64,000 nt of DNA from Mesomycoplasma ovipneumoniae (lineage in GTDB: Bacteria > Bacillota_I > Bacilli_A > Mycoplasmatales > Metamycoplasmataceae), in the NCBI RefSeq assembly GCF_038095975.1, contig NZ_CP146003.1, forward strand, positions 1,008,160 through 1,072,159. Reading direction: 5' to 3'. This document shows, piece by piece, positions 1-10,100 of the stretch; positions within the stretch are counted from its first letter, which is position 1; each line of letters begins with the position of its first letter. The position numbers and the translations under genes were made by a program. The notes beneath the pieces are model-generated. The model was not told where the DNA came from. It saw nothing but the letters and a program-made list of their open reading frames with translations, and ran no database searches.

Positions 1-75
1 TTTTTTGTCTATGGCTTTGATTCTATCGGTTTTATAAATTTTTTCTTCTAATTTACTGATGGAAAAATTTTTTAT
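1..75 (-). other. Open frame running off the left edge (possible gene start)
   Basis: On the minus strand a lysine/glutamate-rich frame stays open from about position 75 to the window edge. A TATAAT-like -10 box lies upstream at 98-103. No ATG, GTG or TTG opens the frame within the window, so the start would have to be a rare codon or the frame is chance. Only about 25 codons are visible and no family can be named. Confidence 0.2.
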
Positions 76-153
76 TGTTTTTTAACTTGTACTTAATATT
101 ATAAGATACAATAATGTTAAATTATAAAAATAATGGATATTAATTAAATTAAC

Positions 154-942
154 ATGAACCAAAAATTCTACATGCGCTATTTGGAACTGTTTAATAGAAA
201 ATTTCTCCATATTATTGTCTTACCTTTTATTTTTTATCTAACAATAGTAATTATATTTATAATTTCATTTAGTAAAATTGAATTTATAAATACCAACGGC
301 GGATTATTTCTCGTAAGACTAGCTTCCTATTTGATTTTTATTTCGCTAACAATTATTATCTTCAGAAATTTTTTTACCTTGTTTTCTTTATATAAAAAAC
401 AACAGCTTAACAGGGAGTATCAAGACTATATAGTTGAAGCTGGTTTGTGATTATTTGCAAATTCTCGTTGATATTTTAAGAAAACTAATAAAATTAACAA
501 CGCTTCCTACTTGCAGGGGAAGGAAATAAACCCCGAATTGAAACAATTTTTATCTAAAATTATTTATAAAATAAGTAAATTTGAGTTATGATTTGCAACT
601 TTTTGCTTTAGTTTTTCAATTTTAACATTTATTTTACTCGAAATTTTCTTAACTCTTGTTTTTGGTAATAACAATTTTGCTATAGATTTTATCCGAGATA
701 CAGGTGCGCTTATAAAAGTCGATAAAAATTATATTAATTTATTGACGATCATTTTAGTTATTATTTTTTCTATTACTATTTTGTTGTTTTTTTCTTTTTA
801 CTTTTTTATTTTTTACAACAATAGAAATTTATTCAAAATTTATAGGTTAATTTCAAATTCTTTTGACAACCCTATTGAATTAATCACGAAAACTTTTAAT
901 AAGTCTTTGTTTGGAATTTATGTAAAAATAAATAAAAAATAA
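154..942 (+). CDS. Multi-pass membrane protein, unknown function
   Basis: Read with TGA as Trp, the frame from the ATG at 154 gives 262 residues; three TGA codons are inside it. Four hydrophobic segments are visible: about residues 18-40 and 53-72, then after a polar loop about 150-172 and 200-222. The loop and C-terminus are lysine-rich, the usual look of an integral membrane protein. I do not recognise a family. The ribosome site is weak. The topology (two membrane pairs around a polar cytoplasmic loop) resembles that of the 227-residue protein at 3282-3965, but no clear sequence similarity is seen. The next gene is convergent, and the 260 bases between hold nothing recognisable. Confidence 0.7.
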
Positions 943-1203
943 TTATTCAAATTAGTAATGGGTCTGTTATTTGTTATGTTTTGTGACAAATATTTGTTTA
1001 TTTTCCAAAAATCTCCATTTAAAAGATTTGAAAAATTAATTTAGTTTGTGTGGGAACTTGAGCCTTTACATAGCGAATAACCCGAATTCCTAGATTATTA
1101 TATAATAATAAATGAATCTTATAATTTCATTAATAGAAGCAACTATTGATGAAATGCTTTGCAAAATAAATATTTCAACCCTTATTAGGTTAAAAGTTTT
1201 TGA

Positions 1204-2286
1204 TTAGATAAAGACTAAAAACACAACTAGTTTATATAAAGTATTAAGTAAAAACTCTTGATTATTACTAGAATAGATTAAAATTTGGTTTTTATTTAAA
1301 TTTTCGTTAATTTTATATTTTAACGATACAACTTTTAAAACTTTTATAAAGGGAAATGACTTATTAATTTCTATAATTTCGGTGTCTCAATTTGGTGAAA
1401 TTTTTGAATTAAAAATTATATTTTGTTTGTTTATCATTTTGAAATTATCAAAGAAAAAATTTACGTTTTCCAAGTAAATTTCATTTGAAGATAGCACATA
1501 TTTAGACTTGTTTAGCGAATTAATTTTACTTATGATATTGTATTTGTTCTTCAAAAAATAGTCATTTATAACCATCAAATTATTAAATAAGTTTCTTGAA
1601 TTCTTATTTAAATGGAAAATTGATTTAATTTTTTTTGACAAAAACTTATTACCTTCAATAGAATTTATCAATTCAAATTTATATGCATTTTTAGAAAATC
1701 AAATTAATTCTACATTGTCTCTTAGAAAAAAATCAAAAATAAAATTATTAATAATAATGTTTAGTAAATTTTTCCTAATAAATGCTCTAGTTTTATGAAA
1801 TAGCAACTTATTTTTCAAAATAATTTTTAGATCTTGTAAAGTTGTAAGGATTTTTTGGAAATTTAGATTGTCTGAGCCTAAAAAATGATTGGATAAAACT
1901 GCTGAAATTTGAAATATTTTAGTCAAAATAGCATATTCAGGTTTTACAAAATAAAGATTTTTTTTAATTTTTTTGTAAATATTAGGTTTTAAAAATTTTG
2001 CCAAAATTATCTCAATATTTAAATCTAAATTTTTAAATTCAAGTTTTTTAAAAAAAGGTGTGCTTAATTTTACATCTAAATTTTTGTTTTTACTGAGTTC
2101 AATCATTAGTTTTTGGTTTAGAAAACTTAAACTTTTAATCTTTTTAGAAAAAATTATTAAATCTAAATCATTAGGCTTTCTTTCTAATATCCCATAAGAA
2201 TGCAGGGCAAAACTTCCTTGCACAACCTTTATTAAATTCTCGTCTTTATTTTGTGCTATATCTACATTATCTAAATTAATTATCAT
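1204..2286 (-). CDS. Nucleotidyltransferase-like protein (AbiEii/MNT-type fold suspected)
   Basis: The protein is 360 residues from an ATG at 2286 with an AAGGTG ribosome site just upstream. A GTG six bases earlier would be in frame but has no room for a ribosome site. The N-terminus shows the polymerase-beta-type nucleotidyltransferase signature: Gly-Ser at residues 24-25, then Asp-Leu-Asp at 40-42, in the context GSFALHSYGILERKPNDLDL. This is the pattern of small NTases, including AbiEii-type toxins. The remaining 300 residues are Lys/Asn/Phe-rich and not recognised. TGA codons at 1699 and 1387 are read as Trp. It is divergent from the 285-residue gene at 2418. Seen: the motif. Inferred: nucleotidyl transfer; the substrate is unknown. 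Confidence 0.6.
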
Positions 2287-2343
2287 TTTCACCTTCCCAA
2301 AAACTAAAATAAATATTTAGTTTTTTTTGATTGAATTTGCCCT

Positions 2344-2381
2344 AAAAAAAAAAAAAAAACTTAAAATTATTATTGTATAAT
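2344..2381 (+). promoter_or_regulatory. Promoter with 16-bp poly-A tract
   Basis: A run of 16 A (2344-2359) sits where the -35 box should be, 16 bases before a perfect TATAAT (2376-2381), about 37 bases upstream of the ATG at 2418. Poly-A tracts next to the -10 box control phase-variable transcription of vlp genes in M. hyorhinis; the same role here is inference. Confidence 0.55.
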
Positions 2382-2417
2382 TTTAAATGTAATTATAACA
2401 ACACGGAGGAAATAAAA

Positions 2418-3275
2418 ATGAAAAATCTAGAACTAATCAATCTTTTGAGTTTGGGCAATGTTGTTGTTGCACAGCCTTATGAAAATGCTGATATCAAACT
2501 CAAAAATTTAATCTCTAAGCTTGAAGCTAATATTTTAGACAAAATTCAAGATGAAGACGCAAAAAACTTGTTAATAAGAGAGTTTGGAAATTCAATAGAT
2601 TCACTTGACTCGTTTACTTATAAACAATTTAACTATATTTTTAGAGGCAAAGTTTTTAATAATCAAGACCAAAAAAATAAAACTTTTCAAAAACTTCGAT
2701 CTACAAGCGAAATTTATAAAAAATTTCAAGAATTAAAAAGCAAAAACTCTCGTAGAAGAGTAAGAAGAGCTTTATTTAGTGAATACCAAAGGCTTACCGT
2801 TGAGGATTGAATTGATAGAATTCAACGGGTTGTTGATCAAAATGAAAAATGATCTACTGAAAAGCACAATAGTACCGTTGGCTGAGGAGTTGGAGCGGGA
2901 GGATCTGCTCTGGCGACTGCTGGTACTGTTGCTGCCACGCTATTATCAGCATCAGGTCCTATTGGTTGATTAGTAATTGGGATAGCTAGTGTAGTTGGCA
3001 TAGTTGGCGTAGCTGCCACCGGAACGCAAATAGGTCTTTCAGCTGACTCAGCTGTGAAAACTTCTAGTTATTGAAATCTTGCTCAAAAAATGACAAAGGA
3101 ACTTGATAGTTTAAAAGCTGTTTTTCGATTAATTAAGACTTCAAACAATACAGATTTAGAAAATGGACTTAAAGAAGAAATTAGAAAAATTATAGCTAAT
3201 ATAAATGAATTATCAGGAAATACAATAAATTTTAAAGAGTTTGATTTGCAGGAAATACTTGCTTGAGGGTATTAA
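2418..3275 (+). CDS. Helical protein with Gly/Ala-rich hydrophobic hairpin, unknown
   Basis: The protein is 285 residues. The start is the ATG at 2418, behind a clear GGAGGA site; the in-frame ATG at 2373 lies upstream of that site and overlaps the -10 box. Residues 1-145 are charged and predicted helical, with an Arg cluster (NSRRRVRR) near 110-117. About 150-205 is a Gly/Ala/Ser-rich hydrophobic stretch (GWGVGAGGSALATAGTVAAT onward) that would make a membrane hairpin. The C-terminus is amphipathic helix. The hydrophobic part is richer in G+C than the surroundings. No signal peptide is seen. A four-TM protein gene follows 6 bases later. The arrangement recalls pore-forming or effector proteins with a membrane partner, but I recognise no family. 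Confidence 0.65.
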
Positions 3276-3281
3276 TTTTCC

Positions 3282-3965
3282 ATGAAAGCAATAACTCTTC
3301 TTTTTAAATATCTTTTTTTGAACTGGCCGGTTAGACTTTTTTACTTTTTAATTACTTTCTTTGAAGCGCTTTTTTTTACAGTCACTGCCTCTTACAACGA
3401 TGTCATTATTAATTATCCAACGTTATGAGGTAAAATTATTATTTGGGGTGTAAGCTCAGCATTATCTATTTTATTTTTATATTATTTAATAAGATATGTT
3501 TGGTTTATAAAGAAATATAAAAAAGAAGCGTTAAATTTAACTAACAGTCAATTTGAAGAAAAATATGAAAAATTATCGTTAAAACCTCGCTGATTTAATA
3601 TTTTTAATATTATTATTCGTGATATGTGGGATTATCCTGATGAGATTGAATTCAACAAGGAGAAGAAAATCTTTTTATTTCACGTTCATTATAGAATCTT
3701 TATTTTGCAAATGATTTATGTATTTATTTTATTTATTTCCTTGCCAATATTAACAATAATTATTACAATTCTTCCTATTAAAAGTGCTTATTTCTCTATT
3801 CACTTTGCAATATATGTGTTAAGTCACGCTATCTTTGTTATAAGTCCATTTTTTTTATATAAAATATCAGCTCTACTTATTAAAAACACAGTCGAAGCAG
3901 TTTATAACAAATACAAAAATTCAATTGCAAGACTTTTTATGCCGAAGGTATATATCAAACTGTAG
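3282..3965 (+). CDS. Four-TM membrane protein downstream of the hairpin protein
   Basis: The protein is 227 residues from ATG 3282, six bases after the stop of the preceding gene, so probably co-transcribed. Hydrophobic segments lie at about residues 15-38, 52-72, 138-160 and 170-195, with a charged loop of about 60 residues between the two pairs. TGA is used as Trp. There is no lipobox or transporter signature. Together with the upstream protein it forms a two-gene unit on the strand opposite to most neighbours. A role as a membrane partner or protective protein is conceivable but unproven. Confidence 0.65.
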
Positions 3966-4099
3966 TTTTTAATGTTTAGTTGTTTGCTTGAAACGGGAGC
4001 GTTCATAATTTGATGAGATAATCATAAAAAAGCGTCCGGTTTTAAACTAGGACAAAAAATTAACACTAAGGTATTGTTTTTTTGTCTGAGTTTAAGGAG

Positions 4100-4127
4100 A
4101 AAGCTAACACCAAAAGTGTTAGCTTTT
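4100..4127 (+). terminator. Strong hairpin before transposase remnant
   Basis: AAAGCTAACAC, a loop of five bases, then GTGTTAGCTTT followed by a T run. It is a perfect 11-bp stem and would act as a terminator/attenuator between the upstream membrane-protein unit and the transposase remnant. Confidence 0.6.
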
Positions 4128-4162
4128 TTAAATTTTCTAATGCAACAAAAAGGAGAATACTA

Positions 4163-4570
4163 ATGTCAAGACACTTTACAAAAGACGAGTTTGATATGAT
4201 TTATAAAATTTACAATGAATTTGGATTAAAACAAACAATAAATTATATAAATGATATTTCGCCAGATACAAATTTTATAACCAGAAAACAACTAGTTCGA
4301 AGAATCAAAAAAATATTAGATACTATGATAATGGTATGCAAGATCAATTATTAAATAAAAAGGGTTCGAACAGAAAACTAGGGAGTGGCAGATAAAAAAT
4401 CAATTGAACCTGATTGAAACGAATTTACAAAAGAAGAATTAATAGAAATAGCTAAGAGATATTACGAAATAAATAAAAATAAATCAAAATCAGGAAAACT
4501 TAGTGAAGCCAAAAAACTAAATTTTAAATCTAATACTCACGAAATAAAAATCTACTTATTAATAAAATAA
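4163..4570 (+). pseudogene. IS3-type transposase orfA remnant, frameshifted
   Basis: The ATG at 4163 follows AAGGAGAA. The first frame gives MSRHFTKDEFDMIYKIYNEF and continues to about 4319, where the coherent sequence jumps to another frame (YYDNGMQDQLLNKKGSNRKL, then GSGR). It jumps again near 4393 into KKSIEPDWNEFTKEELIEIA and ends at a stop near 4570. The order 'helix-turn-helix, GSGR-K-K, FTKEELIEIAKRYYEI' is like orfA of IS3/IS150-type elements in mycoplasmas. No orfB with a DDE core is present. It is a broken fragment sitting inside copy A of the dispersed element. Confidence 0.6.
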
Positions 4571-5228
4571 AGCAAACTAAAAAAGCTAAAATTTTGACTT
4601 AAAAAGCAAAATTATAAAATGTCTAAACTACCTTTTTTAGTTCAAAACACTGGCAAAAATCAATTTATGGATAAAATAACAAAAATCATAAAAAAACAAC
4701 TACTATTTAAACTCAATGCAAAAAGAAAACTCGTTCTTATTTACATGAGCCTAAAAAAATATGTGAAGTTTTGAAAGAGCCATAATTAAAAGCCATAAAT
4801 TTATAGATTTCTAAACGGTTAAATTTATGGTATCCCATCATATTTAAAAATATAATGGATAATTCGCATTTTCTGATTTTTTACGCAAAAACATAATTAA
4901 TTCCCCCTTAATTCAACATCAAAATTTATTAATTTATTCTTAAGTGAGATTAATTATAATAACATAATTTTTTCTTAGACCAAGCTTTTTTTTTTTTTTT
5001 GCAAAAGGTTAATTTTAAAATAATAAAAATTAAGACTTTAGTTCAAAAACCATGGATTTAGCGGTACTTTTGTGTATTTATATTCACTAAAAATTTTTGC
5101 CATCAAACTGTTAAACTCAGGTATTTACTTAGACTTCAACAAAATGGTTATAAATTTTAACAAAAAGGGCTTAATAAATCAGTATTAAAAAATTATTTGT
5201 ATATTTTAGCCTAAAGTTAATTTAAAAC

Positions 5229-5261
5229 AAAAACCGCGAGGTTAATCGCGGTTTTTTTACA
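5229..5261 (-). terminator. Terminator of ptsG
   Basis: AACCGCGA, a six-base loop, then TCGCGGTT flanked by A and T runs. It stands 29 bases beyond the ptsG stop and could work in both directions. Confidence 0.8.
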
Positions 5262-5289
5262 AAAATATTCTAAAATTTAGAGACCAATT

Positions 5290-7773
5290 TTATTGTTTTT
5301 TGGTTGGTAATGATTGACCAACTAGCACTGGGAGTTGATTAATGTTTTGTAAGGGAACTTTAAATTGGAATTCTTTTTTATCTGACTCATGAAGAATAAC
5401 AACGATAATATCGGTATTTTTTATTCCTGATTGAGTTAAATAATCAAGATCAACGCTAGCAACTTTATCTCCAACACTAATATCTTGGCCAGCTTCAACA
5501 AAAACCTCAATACCTTGACCATGAAGTTCGACAGTATCAATTCCGATGTGAATTAAAACTTGGGTTTTATTATCTTTAGAAGCAAATCCAATTGCGTGTT
5601 TGGTATTAAAGACCATTTTAATTTGACCATTAATTGGTGAAAAAATGTCTTTTTTACCGGTGTTTCCAACACGAATTGCAAAACCCTTTCCTAATTTTTC
5701 TTCAGAAAATACGCCGTCTTTTACTTGAGCTAATTCAATTAATTCACCTATTGCTGGAGAATAAATTTCTTCTGGCAAGTGGCAAGTTTTGTTTTCACAC
5801 TTAGTCATTTCAACTTTTTCTGGCATAGATTTAGCTGGTTTGTTTTTCAAAATTGCGTCAATTTCGTCTTGAGACATAGCTTTAATTAAATCACGTTGGG
5901 AATTAATTTTTGCATTCATTTGCTCAGCGATTGGCCCTAAAATTGCCTGAACATGGTGTTGTCCTTCAACTTTTATAGCAACAACGCCGGCAGCTTTTAA
6001 TTTTTGTTCGTCAACAAGTGATAAATCTTTAATGTCATAACGAAGACGTGATGCACAGTTATTAAAATTGGTAATATTATCAATTCCACCATATCCATCA
6101 ACGATCGCAAGAACTTGTGGGTCAACTGATGAGGCAGATTTTGAACTATCTTTACGTGCTAAATAATCAGATTTTGTAAATAATTTGGTGTTTGTTCCTC
6201 TTCCAGGAGTTTCAAGGTTTTTCCATTTGATAACAAAAAGGAAAACAAAGTAGTAAATTGGTGCATAAGCAAGCCCTACTACTAAAACTCACCAGAAATT
6301 TGTACCTTTTTGGACAGGAACGGCTCCATAAATTAAAAGGTCAAGAACTCCACCTGAGAAGACCATTGGAATGTGAACTCCAGCTAAATTCGCAAACATG
6401 AAGGAAAGGGCCATCATAAATGCGTGGAATCCTCAGAAAAGTAGTGGAGATAGGAATAGGAATGTAAATTCAATCGGTTCTGTAACACCAGTTACAAATG
6501 AAGTTGCTGCTGCTGGAACAACAGTTCCTGCAGTAACTTTTCGATTTTCTTTTGGCGCTGCCATAATCATGGCCGCTGCTGCTGCTGGAAGACCGAACAT
6601 CATTCCTGAGAATTTACCATCAGCAAATCTACCAACTTTGAAACCATGGTTTTCTAAAAAGGTAAATAATGGGATTGAAACTGCTTTTCCATCTTCGGTG
6701 TAATCGATTGTGTTAGCAAATTTCAATAAATAAATTGATGCTGTTGAGTCACCAACAAATTTATCTTTATTTTGAGCATGGTCAAGTAAAATTTCTTTAA
6801 GTGAAACACCAGGAATTACTTTACCACTAGCAACTACTTCGTAAATTACTTGTGTTTGATTTGCGGCTTCTGTAGTTTTTTGGATAACTTCAATTCCTTG
6901 ATCTTTTGCTCAATCGGCGATAGTTGCACCTGCATCTCCTCCGGCTGATGAAAATCAAAGTGGCGCGTAGAAAACATGGTGTAGACCAAAAGGAATTAGA
7001 GATCTTTCGATGTAACCAAAAATAAATGACTCAAATCCATAAGGAACTTTTGCAAGTGAAGCACCAAAGAGGTTAAGCCCAATTCCTATTCATGGTCAGA
7101 AAATTAGGAAAACAAAAGCTAAAAGCCCCATTACTGGAATTGTGATTAATGCAACAAATCTTTTACCTCCATAAAATGAAATCATTTGTGGTAATTGAAT
7201 TGTATGAAAGCGATTATATAGATATTGAACAACAAGTCCAACAGCTATTCCACCAAAAACTGAGGTTTGAAGCGCCCTGAATCCGAGAGCACCACCAACA
7301 AGCCTTGTTAATCCGGCTGGATCACGCCCTGCACCAGAGAATAAAATAGAAACCCCTTTACCAATGCTTTTTTTAGCATCAGCAGGATCAGGAATATCAA
7401 CATCAGTGATAAAGACTGTTTGGACTGATGAGAAAACAAGATATCCAATTAATGTTGCAAAAACAGCCACACCGGACTCATCAGTAAAGGCAATAACAAA
7501 GGCAATCGCAAATAAAACTGGTAAACCGGCAAAAACAGCATCACCTAGGGCTTGGATAAATTGCCCAAATTGTTTAAGGTTATGAAGCGATTCGGCGTTG
7601 TTTGCAATCGCAGCACCAACTCCTAAGAGCAGACCAGCAATGGACATAACTGAGATTGGAAGCATAAAAGCGCCAGATAATTTGGACAAAATTTTACGCA
7701 ATTTCCCAGCGCCAGAGTTGTTGGTGCTCTTTCTTATTTTTTCACTGAAAACTGATTTAAGTGAAATGGACAT
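5290..7773 (-). CDS. ptsG: PTS sugar transporter subunit IICBA (glucose type)
   Basis: This 827-residue membrane permease and phosphotransferase imports and phosphorylates a hexose using phosphate from HPr. Order: IIC membrane domain (about 30-520, with GMMFGLPAAAAAMI and TGVTEPIEFTF, typical of the glucose/GlcNAc superfamily), IIB (phosphocysteine C573 in NNCASRLRYD) and IIA at the C-terminus (phosphohistidine H742 in LIHIGIDTVELHG). Start: ATG at 7773 behind AAAGGAG; an upstream in-frame ATG lacks a ribosome site. Many TGA codons are Trp. HPr is encoded just upstream on the same strand. Glucose is the likeliest substrate but specificity cannot be read from sequence; GlcNAc or maltose-type sugars are alternatives. 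Confidence 0.9.
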
Positions 7774-7940
7774 TTTTCTCCTTTCTTTTTTTATATATAA
7801 AATAATTAATTTGATAAATTGATAACGCAAAAAATCAAATTAATTACCATAATTTTACATTATTTTATAGGTTTTGCTAGAAAATAATTGAAAAATATAT
7901 TTTTTTTTCAATTTTCGGTAAGATTTGGCAAAACCTGGCA

Positions 7941-7980
7941 AAAAAATAAAATAAACCGACGTTTTGTCGGTTTATTTTAT
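7941..7980 (-). terminator. Terminator of ptsH
   Basis: AAATAAACCGAC, loop GTTTT, then GTCGGTTTATTTTAT: a long stem with A/T flanks, 38 bases beyond the ptsH stop and before the ptsG promoter region. It separates the two PTS transcripts. Confidence 0.8.
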
Positions 7981-8017
7981 GCAGTGTTTTTACTATTTAT
8001 ACAAGGTTTTTACTTGT

Positions 8018-8287
8018 TTATTCAAGAATTAATTTTTCAGCAATAATTAATTCTTTGATCGCTTTTGCGGCAGTAATTTCGTCTTCACCTGAAACTTCAA
8101 TGGTAAAATTTGATCCCATTTTAATTCCAAGAGCCATTATATTCATAATTGATTTGGCATTACCTGATTTTTCACCAGATATGATTTTAATTTGTGATTT
8201 GAATGTTGTTGCTAATTTTGCAACTTTTGAAGCAGGGCGGGCGTGAAAACCAAGTTTGTCTATTACTGTTCCTGAAATTATTTCCAT
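8018..8287 (-). CDS. ptsH: Phosphocarrier protein HPr
   Basis: The protein is 89 residues, the normal HPr length. It receives phosphate from enzyme I on His15 (GFHARPAS, with Arg17) and passes it to IIA domains such as that of the neighbouring PTS permease. Ser46 lies in NAKSIMNIMALG, the regulatory phosphorylation site of Gram-positive-type HPr kinase. The start ATG has an AAAGGAAAAAA ribosome site. It is a single gene between the tRNA-Gly and ptsG terminators; enzyme I is not in this window. Confidence 0.95.
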   Translation of the reverse strand: MEIISGTVIDKLGFHARPASKVAKLATTFKSQIKIISGEKSGNAKSIMNIMALGIKMGSNFTIEVSGEDEITAAKAIKELIIAEKLILE

Positions 8288-8363
8288 TTTTTTTCCTTTT
8301 TAAGAAATTAAATCTTTTTTAAATTATACATTATTTTGAAAAAATAATGTATAAAATGTTAAT

Positions 8364-8390
8364 AAAAAAAGCGCCTACGCGCTTTTCTTT
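8364..8390 (-). terminator. Terminator of tRNA-Gly
   Basis: AAAAGCGC, loop CTAC, GCGCTTTT with T/A runs, about 22 bases downstream of the tRNA 3' end. Confidence 0.75.
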
Positions 8391-8411
8391 GAGAATTTGG
8401 ACAACCTGATA

Positions 8412-8485
8412 TGGAGCAAGTGAAGGGAATCGAACCCTCACAGTCAGCTTGGAAGGCTGAAGTTCTACCATTAAACTACACTTGC
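8412..8485 (-). tRNA. tRNA-Gly(UCC)
   Basis: This is a 74-base cloverleaf on the minus strand. The acceptor GCAAGTG pairs with CACTTGC; the discriminator base is T, followed by an encoded CCA. The anticodon loop CTTCCAA gives anticodon TCC; the T loop is GGTTCGATTCC. It is the only tRNA gene I see in the window. Confidence 0.95.
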
Positions 8486-8550
8486 ACTTGCAAAAAACAA
8501 TTTTACCACAAAATTTTGAATTAGTAGAAAAAATATTTTTTTTTTTTTTT

Positions 8551-9105
8551 TTACAAGTTATGGCAGGCACGACAGCGCGCCTCGTATTCGGCACTATCAC
8601 CAATTAAGTTTTGTTTTTCTGACTTAACCAGGCGAGCCGTTGTGGTTGCAGCGCGTTTGCAAATTGTACAAACTGCCTGTAATTTTGTGACATTTTCGGC
8701 AATTGCCATTAAATTTGGCAAAACCCCAAAAGGTTTACGGCGAAAATCCTGGTCAAGGCCGCTGACAATCACGCGGATTCCTTTGTTTGCAATTTTGTCC
8801 AAAAAGGGGATAATATCTTCGCTAAAAAATTGAATCTCGTCAATTGCAATTGCCCCATATTTTTCTTTTGCAAATAGATCTTTTATTTCTTGAGTTGTCT
8901 TGGCGCTAAAAGTTGGAATTCTCAGACCTGAGCGCGAAACAATTTCGCAATCAGAAAAACGGTTGTCAATTAAAGGCTTTATTACTAAAATCTTAATATT
9001 TGCATAAGTTAGAATTTTTATTCTTTTAATTAGTTCGTCAGATTTGCCCGAAAACATTGGGCCGGTAATAACTTCAATAATACCTTCGAAAAATTTTTTG
9101 TACAT
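8551..9105 (-). CDS. tdk: Thymidine kinase
   Basis: The protein is 184 residues and phosphorylates (deoxy)thymidine with ATP for salvage, which mollicutes need because they cannot make pyrimidines de novo. Seen: P-loop GPMFSGKS near residues 15-22, the DEIQFF segment, and a C-terminal zinc site of two Cys pairs (CTIC and CRAC). It is last in line behind the nucleoside ABC importer genes (gap of 83 bases), matching uptake followed by trapping of nucleosides. A run of 17 T covers the stop codon and the downstream side (8536-8552). Confidence 0.93.
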   Translation of the reverse strand: MYKKFFEGIIEVITGPMFSGKSDELIKRIKILTYANIKILVIKPLIDNRFSDCEIVSRSGLRIPTFSAKTTQEIKDLFAKEKYGAIAIDEIQFFSEDIIPFLDKIANKGIRVIVSGLDQDFRRKPFGVLPNLMAIAENVTKLQAVCTICKRAATTTARLVKSEKQNLIGDSAEYEARCRACHNL

Positions 9106-9188
9106 AATAAAACCTTGAAATATTTTTTCGTGAATGCTGTTTTTATTTTTTGATAAGGATTTAGAATTATACTATAAATTTTTAAGTT

Positions 9189-10100
9189 TTATTTTAAAGA
9201 TTTATCATAAGGTATTCCGAGTGCTTTTGGCGCTAGATCTTTTCTGGAAGTAAGACCTAAAATCAAAATTGTAACTAAATATGGTGCAGCTTCAATAATT
9301 GCTAAAAAGTCACCAAAATTTCCGGCTAGACTAATTGAAATTGTGTATAAAAATGAGAAAATTAAGCCGTAAATTACAATTAAAATTATTTTTCAACGGC
9401 CCATAATTAAAATTGTTAGCGATAAAAATCCTAGTCCCTGAACGTCGCCTGTAAAAGAAGAGCCGAGATACTGGAAATAAAAAGCACCTGCAATTCCGGC
9501 AATTAGACCTGAAAGAAAAACTCCAAGCCATTTCATTCTATTGACATTAATTCCAGCTGCAGCAACGGCATGTGGATTTTCCCCAACAGCTGAAAATCTA
9601 AGTCCAAATTTTGTTTTGGAAAAAACAAACCAAGTTACAAAAATTAGCGCTGTTACAATTAGTAATTTTAGTGAAAAAATGTTCAAAAATGTTCTGTGTG
9701 GGCCAAAGGCAAGTTCATTTACTGGTGACTCAAAGCGGCTACTATTTCCATAAATTTTAAGCAGTGCAAATGCAATTGCTGGCGCCAAAATGTTAAGCGC
9801 TACCCCTGAAATAATATGATTTCCTTTTAGTTTTATTGTTAAAAATCCGTGCAGTAGCGAAAATAATCCTGAAAAAAGCGCTGCAAGTGGGATTAAAATC
9901 AATTGCATCGCCATGTTTGAAACATCAAAAAGAATTGAAAAAAGACCATAAACTGTCGCCCCAATAATCATAACTCCGTTGATTGCAATGTTTACAACCC
10001 CAGCTTTTTCACTATAAAGTCCTGCTATCGATCCGGTTGTTATTATTGAGAAAAAAACAAAGAAAAGTGCTAAAATTGGAATAACTGTTTCTAAAGTCAT
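9189..10100 (-). CDS. Nucleoside ABC transporter permease (second)
   Basis: The protein is 303 residues with about eight to ten hydrophobic segments. It belongs to the BMP-associated (NupQ/YufQ-like) permease family: the segment SEKAGVVNIAINGVMIIGAT and the central AVGENPHAVAAAGINVNRMK loop are characteristic. Its ATG overlaps the stop of the upstream permease gene (TAATG), indicating translational coupling. A TGA at 9393 is Trp and the frame ends at TAA 9189. With the upstream permease it forms the membrane channel energised by the double ATPase. Confidence 0.88.

Larger units (their letters stand above)
4009..5121. repeat. Dispersed element, copy A (decayed, interrupted)
   Basis: This is the same unit as copy B (50588-51162). 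The left arm is at about 4009-4042 (GATGAGATAATC then AAAGCGTCCGG). The remainder resumes at about 4641 and runs to 5121, matching B almost continuously, including TTAATTCCCCCTTAATTCAA at about 4900, a run of 15 T at 4986-5000 and the right end AAACTGTTAAACTCAGG (5105-5121). About 600 bases carrying a transposase remnant separate the two parts. The left terminal repeat is not recognisable and no target duplication is seen, so this is the oldest copy. Confidence 0.7.

Noticed and set aside
6398..6703. Plus-strand open frames inside ptsG
   Set aside because: Antisense shadows of the 827-codon PTS gene, which shows clear domain motifs on the minus strand.
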